64,000 nucleotides of DNA from Ferruginibacter sp. (GCA_025963635.1 JAOQAK010000052.1:1-64000); one strand, 5' to 3'. Shown: positions 1 through 8,884, counted from the stretch's first letter. Program-made: numbers and translations. Notes: generated by a model from the sequence alone, not told the origin.

Positions 1-127
1 ACCATTGGCAGAAAGGGTACTGTCAGATTATTAAAGAATAACACGAGCCGTATGAAGGGAGACCTTCACGTACGGTTCTGTGAGAGGCTTGCGGGTGAGA
101 CTCCCGCTTGCCTACTCGGCCTTGTAC
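1..127 (+). mobile_element. Group II intron, 3' end (domains V and VI)
   Basis: Positions 45-78 match group II intron domain V: 34 nt beginning GAGCCG (with the AGC catalytic triad) and ending TACGGTTC. The AAGG/CCTT stem is capped by a GAGA (GNRA) tetraloop. Positions 82-117 fold as domain VI: GAG/CTC and AGGC/GCCT outer pairs, GCGGG/CCCGC inner stem, and an unpaired A near 114 as the branch-point candidate. The 3' splice site should lie a few bases later, at about 121-127. The body of the intron, including any reverse transcriptase, would lie upstream of the window. The exact 3' boundary is inferred. Confidence 0.85.
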
Positions 128-207
128 TTTCGTGCATGCATGAGCGAAAACCATTAATCGGAAGCGTAATGCCGCTTAACATACACAATGTTTTCCCTCT
201 CCAGAAA

Positions 208-615
208 TCATACAGCCCGCATTCGGTTATTCTTCGGATTGTGTTCCACTTCGGCAAGACCCAATACTTCCATCAGCGGTGGAATGTACATACCAAACCT
301 GCCACGAAATCCTTTCTTTAAACCATACCAGCCGCCGTTCGGATTACCGGGGTCACGTCCCCATGCTTCTACTGTTCCTTCTTTGGCAGGTTTCTGTTCA
401 TCCGCACTGCCAAGTTCCATCCAGTCGCCATGTTGCTTCAACATCGTATGCAGGTCTTGCAAACAACTGTAATTATAATGCAAAACAGTTTTACCTACCG
501 TACAAACCAGTATGGGCGGTGTTTTGTTCTCATCTTTATACATGGTAAATTCAGACGAACCAGGTGGTGTCTTCAATATCCATGGATCTTCTTTTGTTCC
601 GGAAGCTTTTTTCAT
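208..615 (-). CDS. Conserved hypothetical protein (DUF6855-like)
   Basis: A 135-residue soluble protein without signal peptide or membrane segment. The most conserved-looking part is the C-terminal half, with EGTVEAWGR, GGWYGL and a basic GFRGRFGMY stretch, ending NNRMRA. I recall a family of short proteins with this pattern (DUF6855) but know of no function. It starts 29 bp after the stop of the MmcQ/YjbR gene on the same strand, so the two are probably cotranscribed. The ATG at 613-615 is the natural start. Confidence 0.7.
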   Translation of the reverse strand: MKKASGTKEDPWILKTPPGSSEFTMYKDENKTPPILVCTVGKTVLHYNYSCLQDLHTMLKQHGDWMELGSADEQKPAKEGTVEAWGRDPGNPNGGWYGLKKGFRGRFGMYIPPLMEVLGLAEVEHNPKNNRMRAV

Positions 616-644
616 ATGCCTTGTTTTTAGTTGTAATATTATGG

Positions 645-962
645 TTATTTCTTAGCCAAACTTTCTTTATAAGCCTTCGACAAAGCATCTTTCAATATAT
701 TTTTTTTGACTTTTTTAAGTTCAACAAAAGTCCAGCCCTGTTTTCCCCATTTGTTATTTACGGGATAAATAATTGTTGGATCAATAAGGCTAAAAATAGA
801 TTGTTCCACTGGGGTAAGTTTCAGGCAGGCAGTTTGTCCGGCGGCATCCAGCGTAGCGAAAATTCTCTTTTTTGTTCTAAACGCCGTCTTATCAAAATGA
901 GGCATTTCCCAGGCTCCTTCCAGGGAGAGCGCCATTGTTTTAAATGTTTCCTTATCCACCAT
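645..962 (-). CDS. MmcQ/YjbR family protein
   Basis: A 105-residue protein of the MmcQ/YjbR family (CyaY-like fold, often called DNA-binding, function not settled). Visible family traits are an N-terminal helix leading to WEMPHFDKTAFRTKKRIFATL, a central beta region ending in CLKLTPVEQ, and a WGKQGWTFVELKKV stretch before the C-terminal helix. Length is normal for the family. It is the upstream member of a likely two-gene operon with the hypothetical gene at 208-615. Confidence 0.85.
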   Translation of the reverse strand: MVDKETFKTMALSLEGAWEMPHFDKTAFRTKKRIFATLDAAGQTACLKLTPVEQSIFSLIDPTIIYPVNNKWGKQGWTFVELKKVKKNILKDALSKAYKESLAKK

Positions 963-1049
963 GAGTAAATTTTATTTAGGTGCAGCCTTCATCAATGTAT
1001 CATCCAATGTGCTTAATGTATGCGCCTCCAATCAACGGGATGTAATCCA

Positions 1050-2624
1050 TTATTGACTGCTCCTGCCTTTCAGGTTTATTTTTCTCCTGCCATACTCAAA
1101 ACTGTTTTCAATGTCTGCGGAAAACTGGTTTCCATCAAAATGACAAGTGATTTTTTCCGTGTGTGGGCTTTCAATATAACGCAGCAACAGTTCGATGGTA
1201 TGCTCATCTATCCAGCGGTAGCTTCCGGCTATCTTTAGCGCTGGCAAGCCTACATAACTCGCTTTAGCAGCTGACACCAGCGACGGACCTTTTTTGGTGG
1301 TTTGTCCCATCTGCCATTTTGATGCTCCGAAATTCAGCTTATAAGTAGCGGTATCAGTATGCACTGTGAGCTCACAAATGTTGTCCTTGATATTAAATGA
1401 ATAGCCTTTTAGATGTTGGTCATTCTGTTCAAGCAGGAAAGTTTTGTTAGTAATTCTTGACGCTGTCAAACGGTTGTTCTTAACAGGCAGTTGTAGTGCG
1501 AGTGAAGCTATCTTTTGCCTGAGCTTTGCCGCTGCGATATCGTTCCGCGGCAATTTACCGTCATGCATCGCCGGTAGTAAATATTCCCACACAAGGTTTA
1601 TTTCTTCCTGCATATTGGGTGTTTCGGCAGTAATTGCCACCACTGCATCCTGATCCGGCATTACAATGATGAACTGGCCAAAAGCCCCATCGCCCCTGTA
1701 TGCATTATGGCGGCAGCGCCACATCTGGTAGCAATATCCCTGTTCCCAATCGCTCGAGTCTCTCCTGGCCTGTGAATATTCGGGGTGTTGCACGATTTTT
1801 AGTGTGGAAGCCTCCTCAACCCACGCTTCGGGCAAAATGGCTTTACCCTTCCATTTGCCTTTTTGCAAAAACAACTGGCCAAATTTTGCCATGTCTTCTG
1901 TTTTTAACCGCAGCCCCCAGCCACCTGTGTTAATCCCTTTGGGGTCAACTTCCCAATCCATCCCGGTAATACCCAATGGATCAAACAGGCGCGGTTTTAA
2001 ATAGTCAATTACCTTTTGGCCCGTCACTTTTTGTACAATAGCCGACAGCATGTAAGTGCCTAGCGAATTGTATAAAAATTTAGTGCCGGGCTTGTATAAA
2101 ATAGGAAGCGCAAGAAATGATCTCACCCAGTTGCTATCCCTGCTTACGACTGAGCCTGTGGGATCAGGGTCCTGTCCGTCCGACATGCTGAGCACATCTT
2201 TTACGGTGAGCAGTGACAAAAAATTGCTAACAGTATCCGGCAGTTCATCCGGGAAAAGAGAGATTACTTTATCATCTACGGATAGGCGCTTTTCACTAAC
2301 GGCGAAGCCTATTGCCGTGGCCGTAAAACTTTTACTGCAGGAATACAGCGTATGTTTTAACCCGCGTGCATATGGGTTCCACCAGCCTTCAGCAACAACT
2401 TTTCCATGGCGCAACATCATAAAACTGTGAAACTCGGTCTTGCTTTTACCGGTCGCATTCAAAAAATTTGTGATCCCTTCTGATGATACACCTTCCGATT
2501 CAGGAATGCTTCCAGGGAGAGCACTATTTTTTTGTGCGGTTAATTGCACACTTAGAAAAAAGACCGCGAATGGTATAATGAGGGCTTTCATTTTGTAACT
2601 CATGCTAATCGTTTGAAATTTCAT
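1050..2624 (-). CDS. Secreted serine hydrolase, beta-lactamase class C-like
   Basis: A 524-residue periplasmic or secreted serine hydrolase of the beta-lactamase/penicillin-binding transpeptidase fold. The catalytic SxxK tetrad is S95-C-S-K98, followed by a YNS motif in FLYNSLGTYML. The N-terminus has a signal peptide ending near LTAQ. Starts are possible at residues 1, 8 or 12; residue 12 (2591) gives the most typical signal peptide. The catalytic domain ends near residue 350, and the C-terminal ~150 residues form a beta-rich extension as in many Bacteroidota members. The substrate is unknown (D-alanyl peptides, esters or beta-lactams in the family). It stands alone. Confidence 0.9.
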   Translation of the reverse strand: MKFQTISMSYKMKALIIPFAVFFLSVQLTAQKNSALPGSIPESEGVSSEGITNFLNATGKSKTEFHSFMMLRHGKVVAEGWWNPYARGLKHTLYSCSKSFTATAIGFAVSEKRLSVDDKVISLFPDELPDTVSNFLSLLTVKDVLSMSDGQDPDPTGSVVSRDSNWVRSFLALPILYKPGTKFLYNSLGTYMLSAIVQKVTGQKVIDYLKPRLFDPLGITGMDWEVDPKGINTGGWGLRLKTEDMAKFGQLFLQKGKWKGKAILPEAWVEEASTLKIVQHPEYSQARRDSSDWEQGYCYQMWRCRHNAYRGDGAFGQFIIVMPDQDAVVAITAETPNMQEEINLVWEYLLPAMHDGKLPRNDIAAAKLRQKIASLALQLPVKNNRLTASRITNKTFLLEQNDQHLKGYSFNIKDNICELTVHTDTATYKLNFGASKWQMGQTTKKGPSLVSAAKASYVGLPALKIAGSYRWIDEHTIELLLRYIESPHTEKITCHFDGNQFSADIENSFEYGRRKINLKGRSSQ

Positions 2625-2841
2625 TAATAAGAGAGAACGTTTTTGAATGATAAATGTAAGTTCTATTTTAAATAAAACCAGCTATCCGGATAAATGCCTT
2701 GAAGTAATGGATAGCGACCTGTTTTTTATGTCAACAATTGGCTTTGTAAATATTGGATATTGATAAACCTGAATGGACGGGGTGTAAAATTGTTGCGGAT
2801 ATTTCCGAACTTTAATGCTTTGAACCTTTAAAATTGTATAA

Positions 2842-3357
2842 ATGAAAAAAACGATTGTACCACTATTATCCATTGCTTTATTTTTTACTGCCTGTAATGG
2901 CAATGAACAAACCACCAGCTCCAATAAAGATTCCACAGCAACGGCAACTGTGGACGCTGCTAAAGACTGGAAATTCGGTGTAGCACTATGGACCTTCCAC
3001 ACATTTAGTTTTGACCAGGCGCTTGATAAAGTAGACAGTTCCGGGTTAAAATATATCGAACCTAACACTTTTCATAAAGCGGGAGTTGAACTGAAAGATA
3101 CCCTGGTAGGGAAACTGTCTCCGGCAGGTATCGGAAAATTAAAAGAATTGATCGCAAAAAAAGGGTTAACGGTTTCGTCCATCTACCTTGCAGGTGATTC
3201 AACATTGGCCTCCTGGATACACCAGTTCGATATTGCTAAACAGCTGGGGGTGGCATTTGTAACCGCTGAACCACCACTCAATATGTGGGACAGTATTGAT
3301 AGTCTTGCAGGCGCAACGATTTGCAGCTTTTGTAATCCAATTTTTTGTTTCCAATAA
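2842..3357 (+). pseudogene. Sugar phosphate isomerase/epimerase lipoprotein, 3'-truncated
   Basis: The reading frame begins with a lipoprotein signal (ALFFTAC, Cys18) and the start of a xylose-isomerase-like TIM barrel: WKFGVALWTFHTFSF, then GLKYIEPN, and the helix/strand pattern up to DSIDSLAG. Family members run about 290-310 residues; here recognisable sequence stops at about residue 157 (near 3312). The remaining codons to 3357 are the antisense of an unrelated gene on the other strand. It is probably non-functional. The break coincides with the break in the convergent gene at 3199-3579. Confidence 0.8.
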
Positions 3358-3579
3358 AGACCCACGACTGTAATAGCAAAATTGTTTTCGATCCTTGTAA
3401 AAATAACGTCCATATCCTTCCGATATGTTTGAAGCAATAGAATCAGCAGCAGTCACTAACTGTGTGCCAACTGTTTTCTTTGGAAACCACTCCCACAAAT
3501 CGACGATGTTCCAGATACGTTCACCAACATCAAGGGCAAGCTGGTATATATCAAGTTCTTCTAGTTTAATTACGTCCAT
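3199..3579 (-). pseudogene. Four-helix-bundle protein (23S rRNA-intervening-sequence type), 3'-truncated
   Basis: Residues 1-88 match the four-helix-bundle family first found in 23S rRNA intervening sequences: LEELDIYQLALDVGERIW, then TAADSIASNISEGYGR (the family's NIxEG signature), then GSLLETKNWITKAANR. After NR (about 3316) similarity ends. The open frame to 3199 reads antisense through the truncated epimerase. Intact members are about 115-125 residues, so the last helix is missing. Both convergent genes lose their 3' ends at the same point, which suggests one deletion or rearrangement. Confidence 0.8.
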
Positions 3580-3727
3580 AAAATGATATAATTGGGAGCG
3601 GATTGTTAATGTTTATTCAAATATAAAAATATTCTAATTGGGATAACTATTAATAAGAGAGCAATAAAAGAATTAAATTTATTTCATCAAAAGCATTTGA
3701 CATTCGTAATACATATAAACTACCAAT

Positions 3728-4024
3728 ATGACGCTAGAATTAGCAACCATCGACATTAAACAAGGAGCAAATGTAGACTTCGAAAGCCATCTTGAAAAAG
3801 CGCAGGAGATTCTTCGCAAGGCAAAAGGATATATAAGCCACCAATTTCAAAAGTGCTTAGAACAGGAAAACAGGTACGTTTTATTAATCAGGTGGGAAAC
3901 ACTTGAGGACCATACCATAGGTTTTCGTGAATCTGAGCTCTTTAAAGAATGGCGTGGTCTGATAGGCTCATTCTTTGAAACCCCACCTTTTGTACAACAT
4001 TATGAGTTGAAATTTGGAATGTAG
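3728..4024 (+). CDS. Antibiotic biosynthesis monooxygenase (ABM) domain protein
   Basis: A 98-residue single-domain protein of the dimeric alpha-beta barrel (ABM/YgiN) superfamily. Typical traits are an FESHLEKAQEILRKAKGYISHQF start, then YVLLIRWETLEDHTIGFRESELFKEWR and a closing strand near VQHYELKFG. The family includes quinol monooxygenases, heme-degrading enzymes and proteins of unknown role, so the reaction cannot be named. It is a single gene preceded by an AT-rich leader. Confidence 0.8.
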   Translation: MTLELATIDIKQGANVDFESHLEKAQEILRKAKGYISHQFQKCLEQENRYVLLIRWETLEDHTIGFRESELFKEWRGLIGSFFETPPFVQHYELKFGM

Positions 4025-4133
4025 TTGTGAATAAAGGAAATGGGAGATAGATGAAGAGCCGTTAAGTAACAACCCCCTGATCTATCTCCCAAATATCTCC
4101 AATATCTCAATATCCAGTATCCTCAATATCCAA

Positions 4134-4910
4134 CTACTTCCACCACTTCAACGGGAACACGATATCTTTCACAGAGTTGACTACCATGTCCGGTTTAAAA
4201 GCGTAATGACTTAAGTCTTCTTTTTTTGTAACACCAGAAAGGGTTAAAATTGTTTTATAGCCCATTTGCACGCCTCCCTGGATATCCGTATCCATTGTGT
4301 CGCCGATCACGGTGGTTTCTGCCGTTTCGAGACCCAGTGCTTTTCTTGCAGAACGCATCATCACCGGTCCGGGCTTGCCTATCACGAAAGCCTTTCTGCC
4401 GGTGGCTTCTTCTATCATGGCAGTAGTAGCGGCGATACCCAGGTTATTCCATCCGGGTTTTTTGGGCGAAGGGTCACGGTTGGTGGTAATAAACTTTGCA
4501 CCTGCAAGGATCATATCCACCGCACGCTGTACCATTTCAAGCGTAAAATTTCTTCCTTCTCCCAATATTACAAATTCGGGATCAGTCTCTACCAGTGTTA
4601 AACCACTTTCGTGTAAACTGGTCAGTAAGCCACCTTCTCCCAGCACATAAGCCGTACCGGTAGGGGCCTGGTCAGAGAGAAATTTTCCCGTAGCCATAGC
4701 GCTCGTATATACATGCTCTTCTGTAACATCGATCCCCAGCTTTTTAACTTTCCGTACTACTTCCAGGGCTGTCCGTTGGCTGTTATTCGTCATAAAAGTG
4801 AATGGGATATCATTCGCCAGCAAATGATGTATAAATTCATCTGCTCCCGGGATCAGTTCATCTCCTGCATAAATCACTCCATCCATATCTATCAATAATC
4901 CGTTTTTCAT
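4134..4910 (-). CDS. HAD-IIA family hydrolase (NagD/phosphoglycolate phosphatase-like)
   Basis: A 258-residue cytosolic phosphatase. HAD motif I is LLIDMDGVIYAGD (nucleophile and acid/base Asp), motif II is FMTNNSQRT, the motif III lysine lies in VIGKPGP, and motif IV is VIGDTMDTDIQGG. The C2a cap between motifs II and III marks subclass IIA (NagD, AraL, p-nitrophenylphosphatase). The frame extends 16 residues upstream to 4958, but the ATG at 4910 places the nucleophile motif in its usual position and has an A-rich leader. The substrate is unknown. Confidence 0.9.
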   Translation of the reverse strand: MKNGLLIDMDGVIYAGDELIPGADEFIHHLLANDIPFTFMTNNSQRTALEVVRKVKKLGIDVTEEHVYTSAMATGKFLSDQAPTGTAYVLGEGGLLTSLHESGLTLVETDPEFVILGEGRNFTLEMVQRAVDMILAGAKFITTNRDPSPKKPGWNNLGIAATTAMIEEATGRKAFVIGKPGPVMMRSARKALGLETAETTVIGDTMDTDIQGGVQMGYKTILTLSGVTKKEDLSHYAFKPDMVVNSVKDIVFPLKWWK

Positions 4911-5118
4911 ATATTTCTTTTTAAAAGTTCTAAATTTTTTTACACTCATCGCCAGCATTCAAAAACCTTCCGCTTAGTCACCTAAAAAAATTGCCAACTA
5001 CAAAGGCAGATGGCAATCAAAGTAACTTCATTTTAAGAGGATTGTTTTGTCCTTCAAAACATCATAGGCTAAACTGGTTGAGCTATTTATTCAATTGTTT
5101 CAAATAATGTTTTTCAGA

Positions 5119-5409
5119 CTAGATGATCCGTATTTGTTTGCCGGCCTGGATTGCCTCGCCCACCAGCTCCATGTCTTCGTGCGAAGGTCCGGATACAATG
5201 ACAAGATCAATTGATTTGTCATCGAAGATATCTCTCTTACTCTCTACAATTTCCGCGAGCGGATACCTGGACCTTATATTTATTTTATTTGTTTCGGGGT
5301 TAGATAATATCTTTTTTACCGAATACCCTTGTGAAATACTCACCGGGGAAACATACAACGGCTTCAAATTTGTTCCGCATTCTATTAAACCTATATTTAT
5401 CGAGTTCAT
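5119..5409 (-). CDS. Short Gfo/Idh/MocA N-terminal (Rossmann)-like protein
   Basis: A 96-residue protein resembling only the first half of the NAD-binding fold of Gfo/Idh/MocA oxidoreductases: INIGLIECGTNLKPL at the N-terminus, DDKSIDLVIVSGPSHEDMELVGEAIQAGKQIRII at the end. The usual catalytic domain is absent, and I see no coding continuation after the stop. I recall similar stand-alone short proteins in Bacteroidota, so it may be complete; a remnant is the alternative. It is divergent to the LacI gene, with the LacI-type operator lying 62 bp upstream of its start. Confidence 0.6.
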   Translation of the reverse strand: MNSINIGLIECGTNLKPLYVSPVSISQGYSVKKILSNPETNKINIRSRYPLAEIVESKRDIFDDKSIDLVIVSGPSHEDMELVGEAIQAGKQIRII

Positions 5410-5470
5410 AATTTTAATTTTTAATTAATATAAATAAATACTACTTCAAAAAGCAAAAATACATAATTTT

Positions 5471-5486
5471 GTTTAATCGATTAAAC
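5471..5486. promoter_or_regulatory. LacI-family operator (perfect 16-bp palindrome)
   Basis: GTTTAATCGATTAAAC is a perfect palindrome with a central CG step, the hallmark of LacI/GalR-family operators. It lies in the divergent spacer between the short Rossmann protein (-) and the LacI regulator (+). On the minus strand a TATTTTTG box follows it, so bound regulator would block transcription of the 5119-5409 gene. Recognition by the neighbouring LacI protein is inferred. Confidence 0.75.
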
Positions 5487-5613
5487 AAGGACCATTAAGA
5501 AATTGTGAATTGTTATCAACAATTTTCGTAATAATCTGGTTATCAACAACAACTTAGTCTAGCTCCTGGCTATAAATAAAGGTCAAACATCGTTATTTAG
5601 CAGAAAAATTATC

Positions 5614-6630
5614 ATGAATAGAAAGATTTGCCTAAAGGATATAGCAGAAAAAGTGGGCGTTTCAACTGCCCTGGTTTCATATGTATTGAACAATAAAAAA
5701 GAGGGTAGAATAAAAAAATCAGTTGCCGAAAAGATCAGGGAAGTAGCAACGGAATTAAACTATCGTACCAACCAGATCGCTAAAAGCCTGAAAACAAACC
5801 GCACTTATACTATTGGCTTGATAGTGTCAGATATTTCAAATCCTTTTTCTTCCAATCTTGCCCGCATTATTGAAGATGAGGCCGACAAAAATAATTACAC
5901 TGTTATCTTTGGGAGCTTCGATGAAAGCCTTCAGCGCTCCGACAAACTGATCGATACTTTTTTAAACAGGCAGGTGGATGGATTGATTATCGCCCCCGGT
6001 GAAAATGCTACTTCGCAGGTACTTTTGTTGATGCAGCAAAAGGTGCCCTTTGTATTGGTGGACAGGTATTTCCCGGATATTCGTACAAATTATGTTGCCA
6101 TTGATAATTATTCTGCTGCCTATGGAGCCGTCGAGCATTTGATTGGTAGCGGCTTTAAACGCATCGGGATGATTAGTTTCGAAACCGGGCTTTTTAATAT
6201 AAAGGAACGGGATCGTGGATACATTGCAGCACAAGAGAAAAATGGGATCGAATATAACGAAGAATGTCTGATCAAAATAAGCAATGAAAATCTGCCCGCA
6301 GATGTAGAGCGTGCCATCAATACCATGCTGCAAAAAGAGCAACCCATTGATGCATTAATGTTTGCCACAAACGCAATTGCCACGCATGGATTAAAACATA
6401 TTAAGAACCTCCATATTAAAGTGCCGGAACAACTTGCCCTGGTTAGCTTCGATAAAACGGATGCGCTTGATTTATTTTATGCCCCACTCACCTGCATCGA
6501 CCAGCCATTGGCAGAAATGGGACGCATCGCAACAAAGATCTTACTGGATGCAATTGAAGGTAGCGATGCAATCACCCAGCTCAATTTACCTGCGGAATTA
6601 TTGATCCGTTCTTCCACCATGCATCAATAA
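5614..6630 (+). CDS. LacI family transcriptional regulator
   Basis: A 338-residue regulator. Residues 5-50 form the LacI helix-turn-helix (LKDIAEKVGVSTALVSYVLN) and hinge helix (YRTNQIAKSLKT). Residues ~60-335 are the periplasmic-binding-protein-like sensor domain (TIGLIVSDISNPF, DGLIIAPG, SFDKTDALDLFYAPLTCIDQP). Length is standard. It probably binds the palindrome at 5471-5486 and responds to a sugar or sugar-phosphate ligand. The target could be the divergent Rossmann protein and perhaps sugar-acid genes such as the GntP permease; the ligand cannot be read from sequence. Confidence 0.95.
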   Translation: MNRKICLKDIAEKVGVSTALVSYVLNNKKEGRIKKSVAEKIREVATELNYRTNQIAKSLKTNRTYTIGLIVSDISNPFSSNLARIIEDEADKNNYTVIFGSFDESLQRSDKLIDTFLNRQVDGLIIAPGENATSQVLLLMQQKVPFVLVDRYFPDIRTNYVAIDNYSAAYGAVEHLIGSGFKRIGMISFETGLFNIKERDRGYIAAQEKNGIEYNEECLIKISNENLPADVERAINTMLQKEQPIDALMFATNAIATHGLKHIKNLHIKVPEQLALVSFDKTDALDLFYAPLTCIDQPLAEMGRIATKILLDAIEGSDAITQLNLPAELLIRSSTMHQ

Positions 6631-6682
6631 ATAAATATACAGGGAATTCCCCGGCAATACTGTTAATCAGCCGCTTTTCCTA

Positions 6683-7327
6683 TCATTCAAAATAGGTAGG
6701 CATACCGGGAGTAGTTGCAATTTTAAAGGCGAGTTGTAGCTGATCTTTTAATATCCGGTCCTCCGACAATTCTGGTAAATTATTTACATCAAAGTATTGA
6801 ACATCCAGCACATCAAACCCTTTAATTATGGCTGTTGAAATTGCCTTGCAGTAAAACACCATTTTGTAAACATAAAAAGGTTGCGGGGGATGAGGATGAA
6901 ATTTTTTATCAAACACAGCCAGTAACTTCTCCGTAGTAACCTCCAGGCCTGTTTCTTCTTTACATTCTTTTATGATCACCTCTTTGGGAGAATAACCAAC
7001 ATCTGCCCAGCCGCCAGGTAACGACCATTTGCCGTCTGCCATTTCTTTCACTAAGAGAATGGTGTTGTCTTTTATAATTAAACCCCGGATATCCACTTTT
7101 GCTGTTGGGTAATCTTTGTTTTGAAGATATAAATTTTTAAGGGTGGTTATTTCTTCACCAGTATTATTATTAAGCAATTCATAGCTTATCTGCAATAGCT
7201 CTGCATAACGTTCTTTATCATATTCATTTTGCGTGTACAGCATACCGATATCTGCAAGCGATTTAAGCCTTTTTATTAAAGTGAATGTTTCCTCCTGCTT
7301 TGTCATAAGTTGTATTTGATTTAACAT
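6683..7327 (-). CDS. Nudix hydrolase with N-terminal Nudix-associated domain
   Basis: A 214-residue enzyme. Residues ~10-60 match the helical N-terminal domain typical of a Bacteroidota/Firmicutes Nudix subfamily (ADP-ribose pyrophosphatase-like). Residues ~75-200 are the Nudix fold, with the box GGWADVGYSP...KECKEETGLEV. The first canonical Glu of the box is replaced (GYSP) and Arg is Lys, as is common in this subfamily; the metal-binding EE pair is kept. It hydrolyses nucleoside diphosphate-X compounds, with ADP-ribose or ADP-sugars likely. It may start at residue 8 (7306). Confidence 0.9.
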   Translation of the reverse strand: MLNQIQLMTKQEETFTLIKRLKSLADIGMLYTQNEYDKERYAELLQISYELLNNNTGEEITTLKNLYLQNKDYPTAKVDIRGLIIKDNTILLVKEMADGKWSLPGGWADVGYSPKEVIIKECKEETGLEVTTEKLLAVFDKKFHPHPPQPFYVYKMVFYCKAISTAIIKGFDVLDVQYFDVNNLPELSEDRILKDQLQLAFKIATTPGMPTYFE

Positions 7328-7444
7328 GGATGAAGATAATAATAAATTTAAATGGCCCTCCTAATCTGGTCCGGTTCGGCTGATTCATTGCCATTTGGAA
7401 TTACGGATTTATTTTATTTATCTTTAGTTTTCATCTCCTCCATT

Positions 7445-8758
7445 ATGTCTTTTATCATCCTGTTGCTTGGTATTGTTTTGCTTGTTCTATTGATCACTTG
7501 GGCAAAGCTTAACCCGTTTCTTGCATTTATCCTTGTATCCATATTGATAGGGTTGGCTTATGGAAAAAATATTGTAACCATCACCAGTGCGATCCAAAAA
7601 GGAATGGGCGATCTGCTCGGCTCCATACTGATTATATTGGGACTTGGTGCGATGCTGGGCAAGATTATCGCCGACAGTGGTGCTGCACAAAAGATCGCCG
7701 GCGGATTGATGGATGTATTCGGAAGAAAGTATATTATGTGGGCCTTATTACTTACCGGTTTTGTTGTTGGTATCCCGCTTTTTTATGGTACGGGATTCGT
7801 ACTCGTAGTTCCGCTGATCATCACCTTATCCTATCGCTATAATATTTCAGCGGTATATATTGGGTTACCGATGCTGGCAGCGCTTTCGGTAACGCATGGG
7901 TTTCTTCCGCCACATCCTTCGCCAACTGCACTGGTGAAGCAATTCAATGCAGACATTGGCCTTACTTTGTTGTATGGAATGATAGTGGCTATACCTGTCA
8001 TACTAATCGCCGGTCCCTTATTTTCCCTCACGTTAAAAAAGTACACCAGCAAGCCCCTTGAAACATTTAAAGGGAGAGACATACCCGCAGCAGAATTGCC
8101 CTCCATGTTCAATAGCCTTTTTACTGCACTCCTCCCAGTGATATTGATTGCGTTCCATACAATTGTAACACTAACCGTCCACACCGAAAATTCGTTTACA
8201 GCCTTTGCACAGGCAATTGGCGACCCGATTGTAGCGATGACGATTACCTTGCTGTATGCATGTTACAGCCTCGGATTAAACAAAGGGAAAAACATCAGGG
8301 AAGTGATGCAGCCCATGGCAGAAGCCGTAAAGGATATCTCCATGATCATATTCATCCTGGCCGGCGCAGGCGGTTTAAAACAGGTATTGATGGAATGTGG
8401 TATCAGCACCCAGATTGCGGATGTACTGCACACAATGAATGTGCACCCGCTGATCGCTGCATGGAGCATTGCTGCAATCATCAGGGTGGCATTGGGTTCT
8501 TCCACGGTTGCCGGACTTACCGCGGCCGGCATCGTTGCTCCAATGATCGTGTCTTCAGGTGCTAATCCTAACCTGATGGTACTTGCCACAGGCGCTGGCA
8601 GCCTGCTGTTTTCACATGTGAATGACACCGGCTTCTGGATGTTCAAGGAATACTTTAACCTGTCCCTGAACGATACCTTCAAAACCTGGTCGCTTATGGA
8701 AACAGTGGTATCCGTAACGGGCCTTGTGGCGGTATTGATCCTCAGTAATTTCGTGTAA
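7445..8758 (+). CDS. GntP family permease (gluconate or related acid:H+ symporter)
   Basis: A very hydrophobic protein with about 12-14 membrane spans, of the GntP family. Visible signatures are FLPPHPSPTALVKQF in the middle and ALGSSTVAGLTAAGIV, FSHVNDTGFWMFKEYF near the C-terminus. The ATG at 7445 gives 437 residues, the usual length. The upstream ATG at 7352 would add 31 unusual residues. Family substrates are gluconate, D-serine, glycerate and other hydroxy acids. The nearby DgoK/gluconolactonase and D-threonine-aldolase-like/RidA genes fit either a sugar acid or a D-amino acid. It runs toward the DPP III gene and shares a terminator with it. Confidence 0.92.
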   Translation: MSFIILLLGIVLLVLLITWAKLNPFLAFILVSILIGLAYGKNIVTITSAIQKGMGDLLGSILIILGLGAMLGKIIADSGAAQKIAGGLMDVFGRKYIMWALLLTGFVVGIPLFYGTGFVLVVPLIITLSYRYNISAVYIGLPMLAALSVTHGFLPPHPSPTALVKQFNADIGLTLLYGMIVAIPVILIAGPLFSLTLKKYTSKPLETFKGRDIPAAELPSMFNSLFTALLPVILIAFHTIVTLTVHTENSFTAFAQAIGDPIVAMTITLLYACYSLGLNKGKNIREVMQPMAEAVKDISMIIFILAGAGGLKQVLMECGISTQIADVLHTMNVHPLIAAWSIAAIIRVALGSSTVAGLTAAGIVAPMIVSSGANPNLMVLATGAGSLLFSHVNDTGFWMFKEYFNLSLNDTFKTWSLMETVVSVTGLVAVLILSNFV

Positions 8759-8840
8759 ACTAAAAATTTTATCCCCGGACTGCGAGATAAGTGTGTATGC
8801 ATTCAAAGGCCCACATGGACCAATAGTAAAAATGTAATAA

Positions 8841-8884
8841 GTAAAAATAAAAGCAGGGCTAAGCAGTCCTGCTTTTTATTTTTA
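8841..8884. terminator. Bidirectional intrinsic terminator
   Basis: A long stem pairs GTAAAAATAAAAGCAGG (8841-8857) with its near complement ending at 8884, around a loop containing GCTAAGCAGT. It has T-rich flanks on both strands. It lies between the convergent GntP permease and DPP III genes and should end both transcripts. Confidence 0.8.

Noticed and set aside
963..1049. Short minus-strand frame ending TLMKAAPK before the MmcQ gene
   Set aside because: It looks like a possible C-terminal remnant but is under 25 codons and not identifiable.
5511..5550. Two TTATCAACA sequences resembling DnaA boxes
   Set aside because: Each has one mismatch to the usual box, only two copies are present, and no dnaA, dnaN or AT-rich unwinding context is nearby. 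Not enough for an origin.
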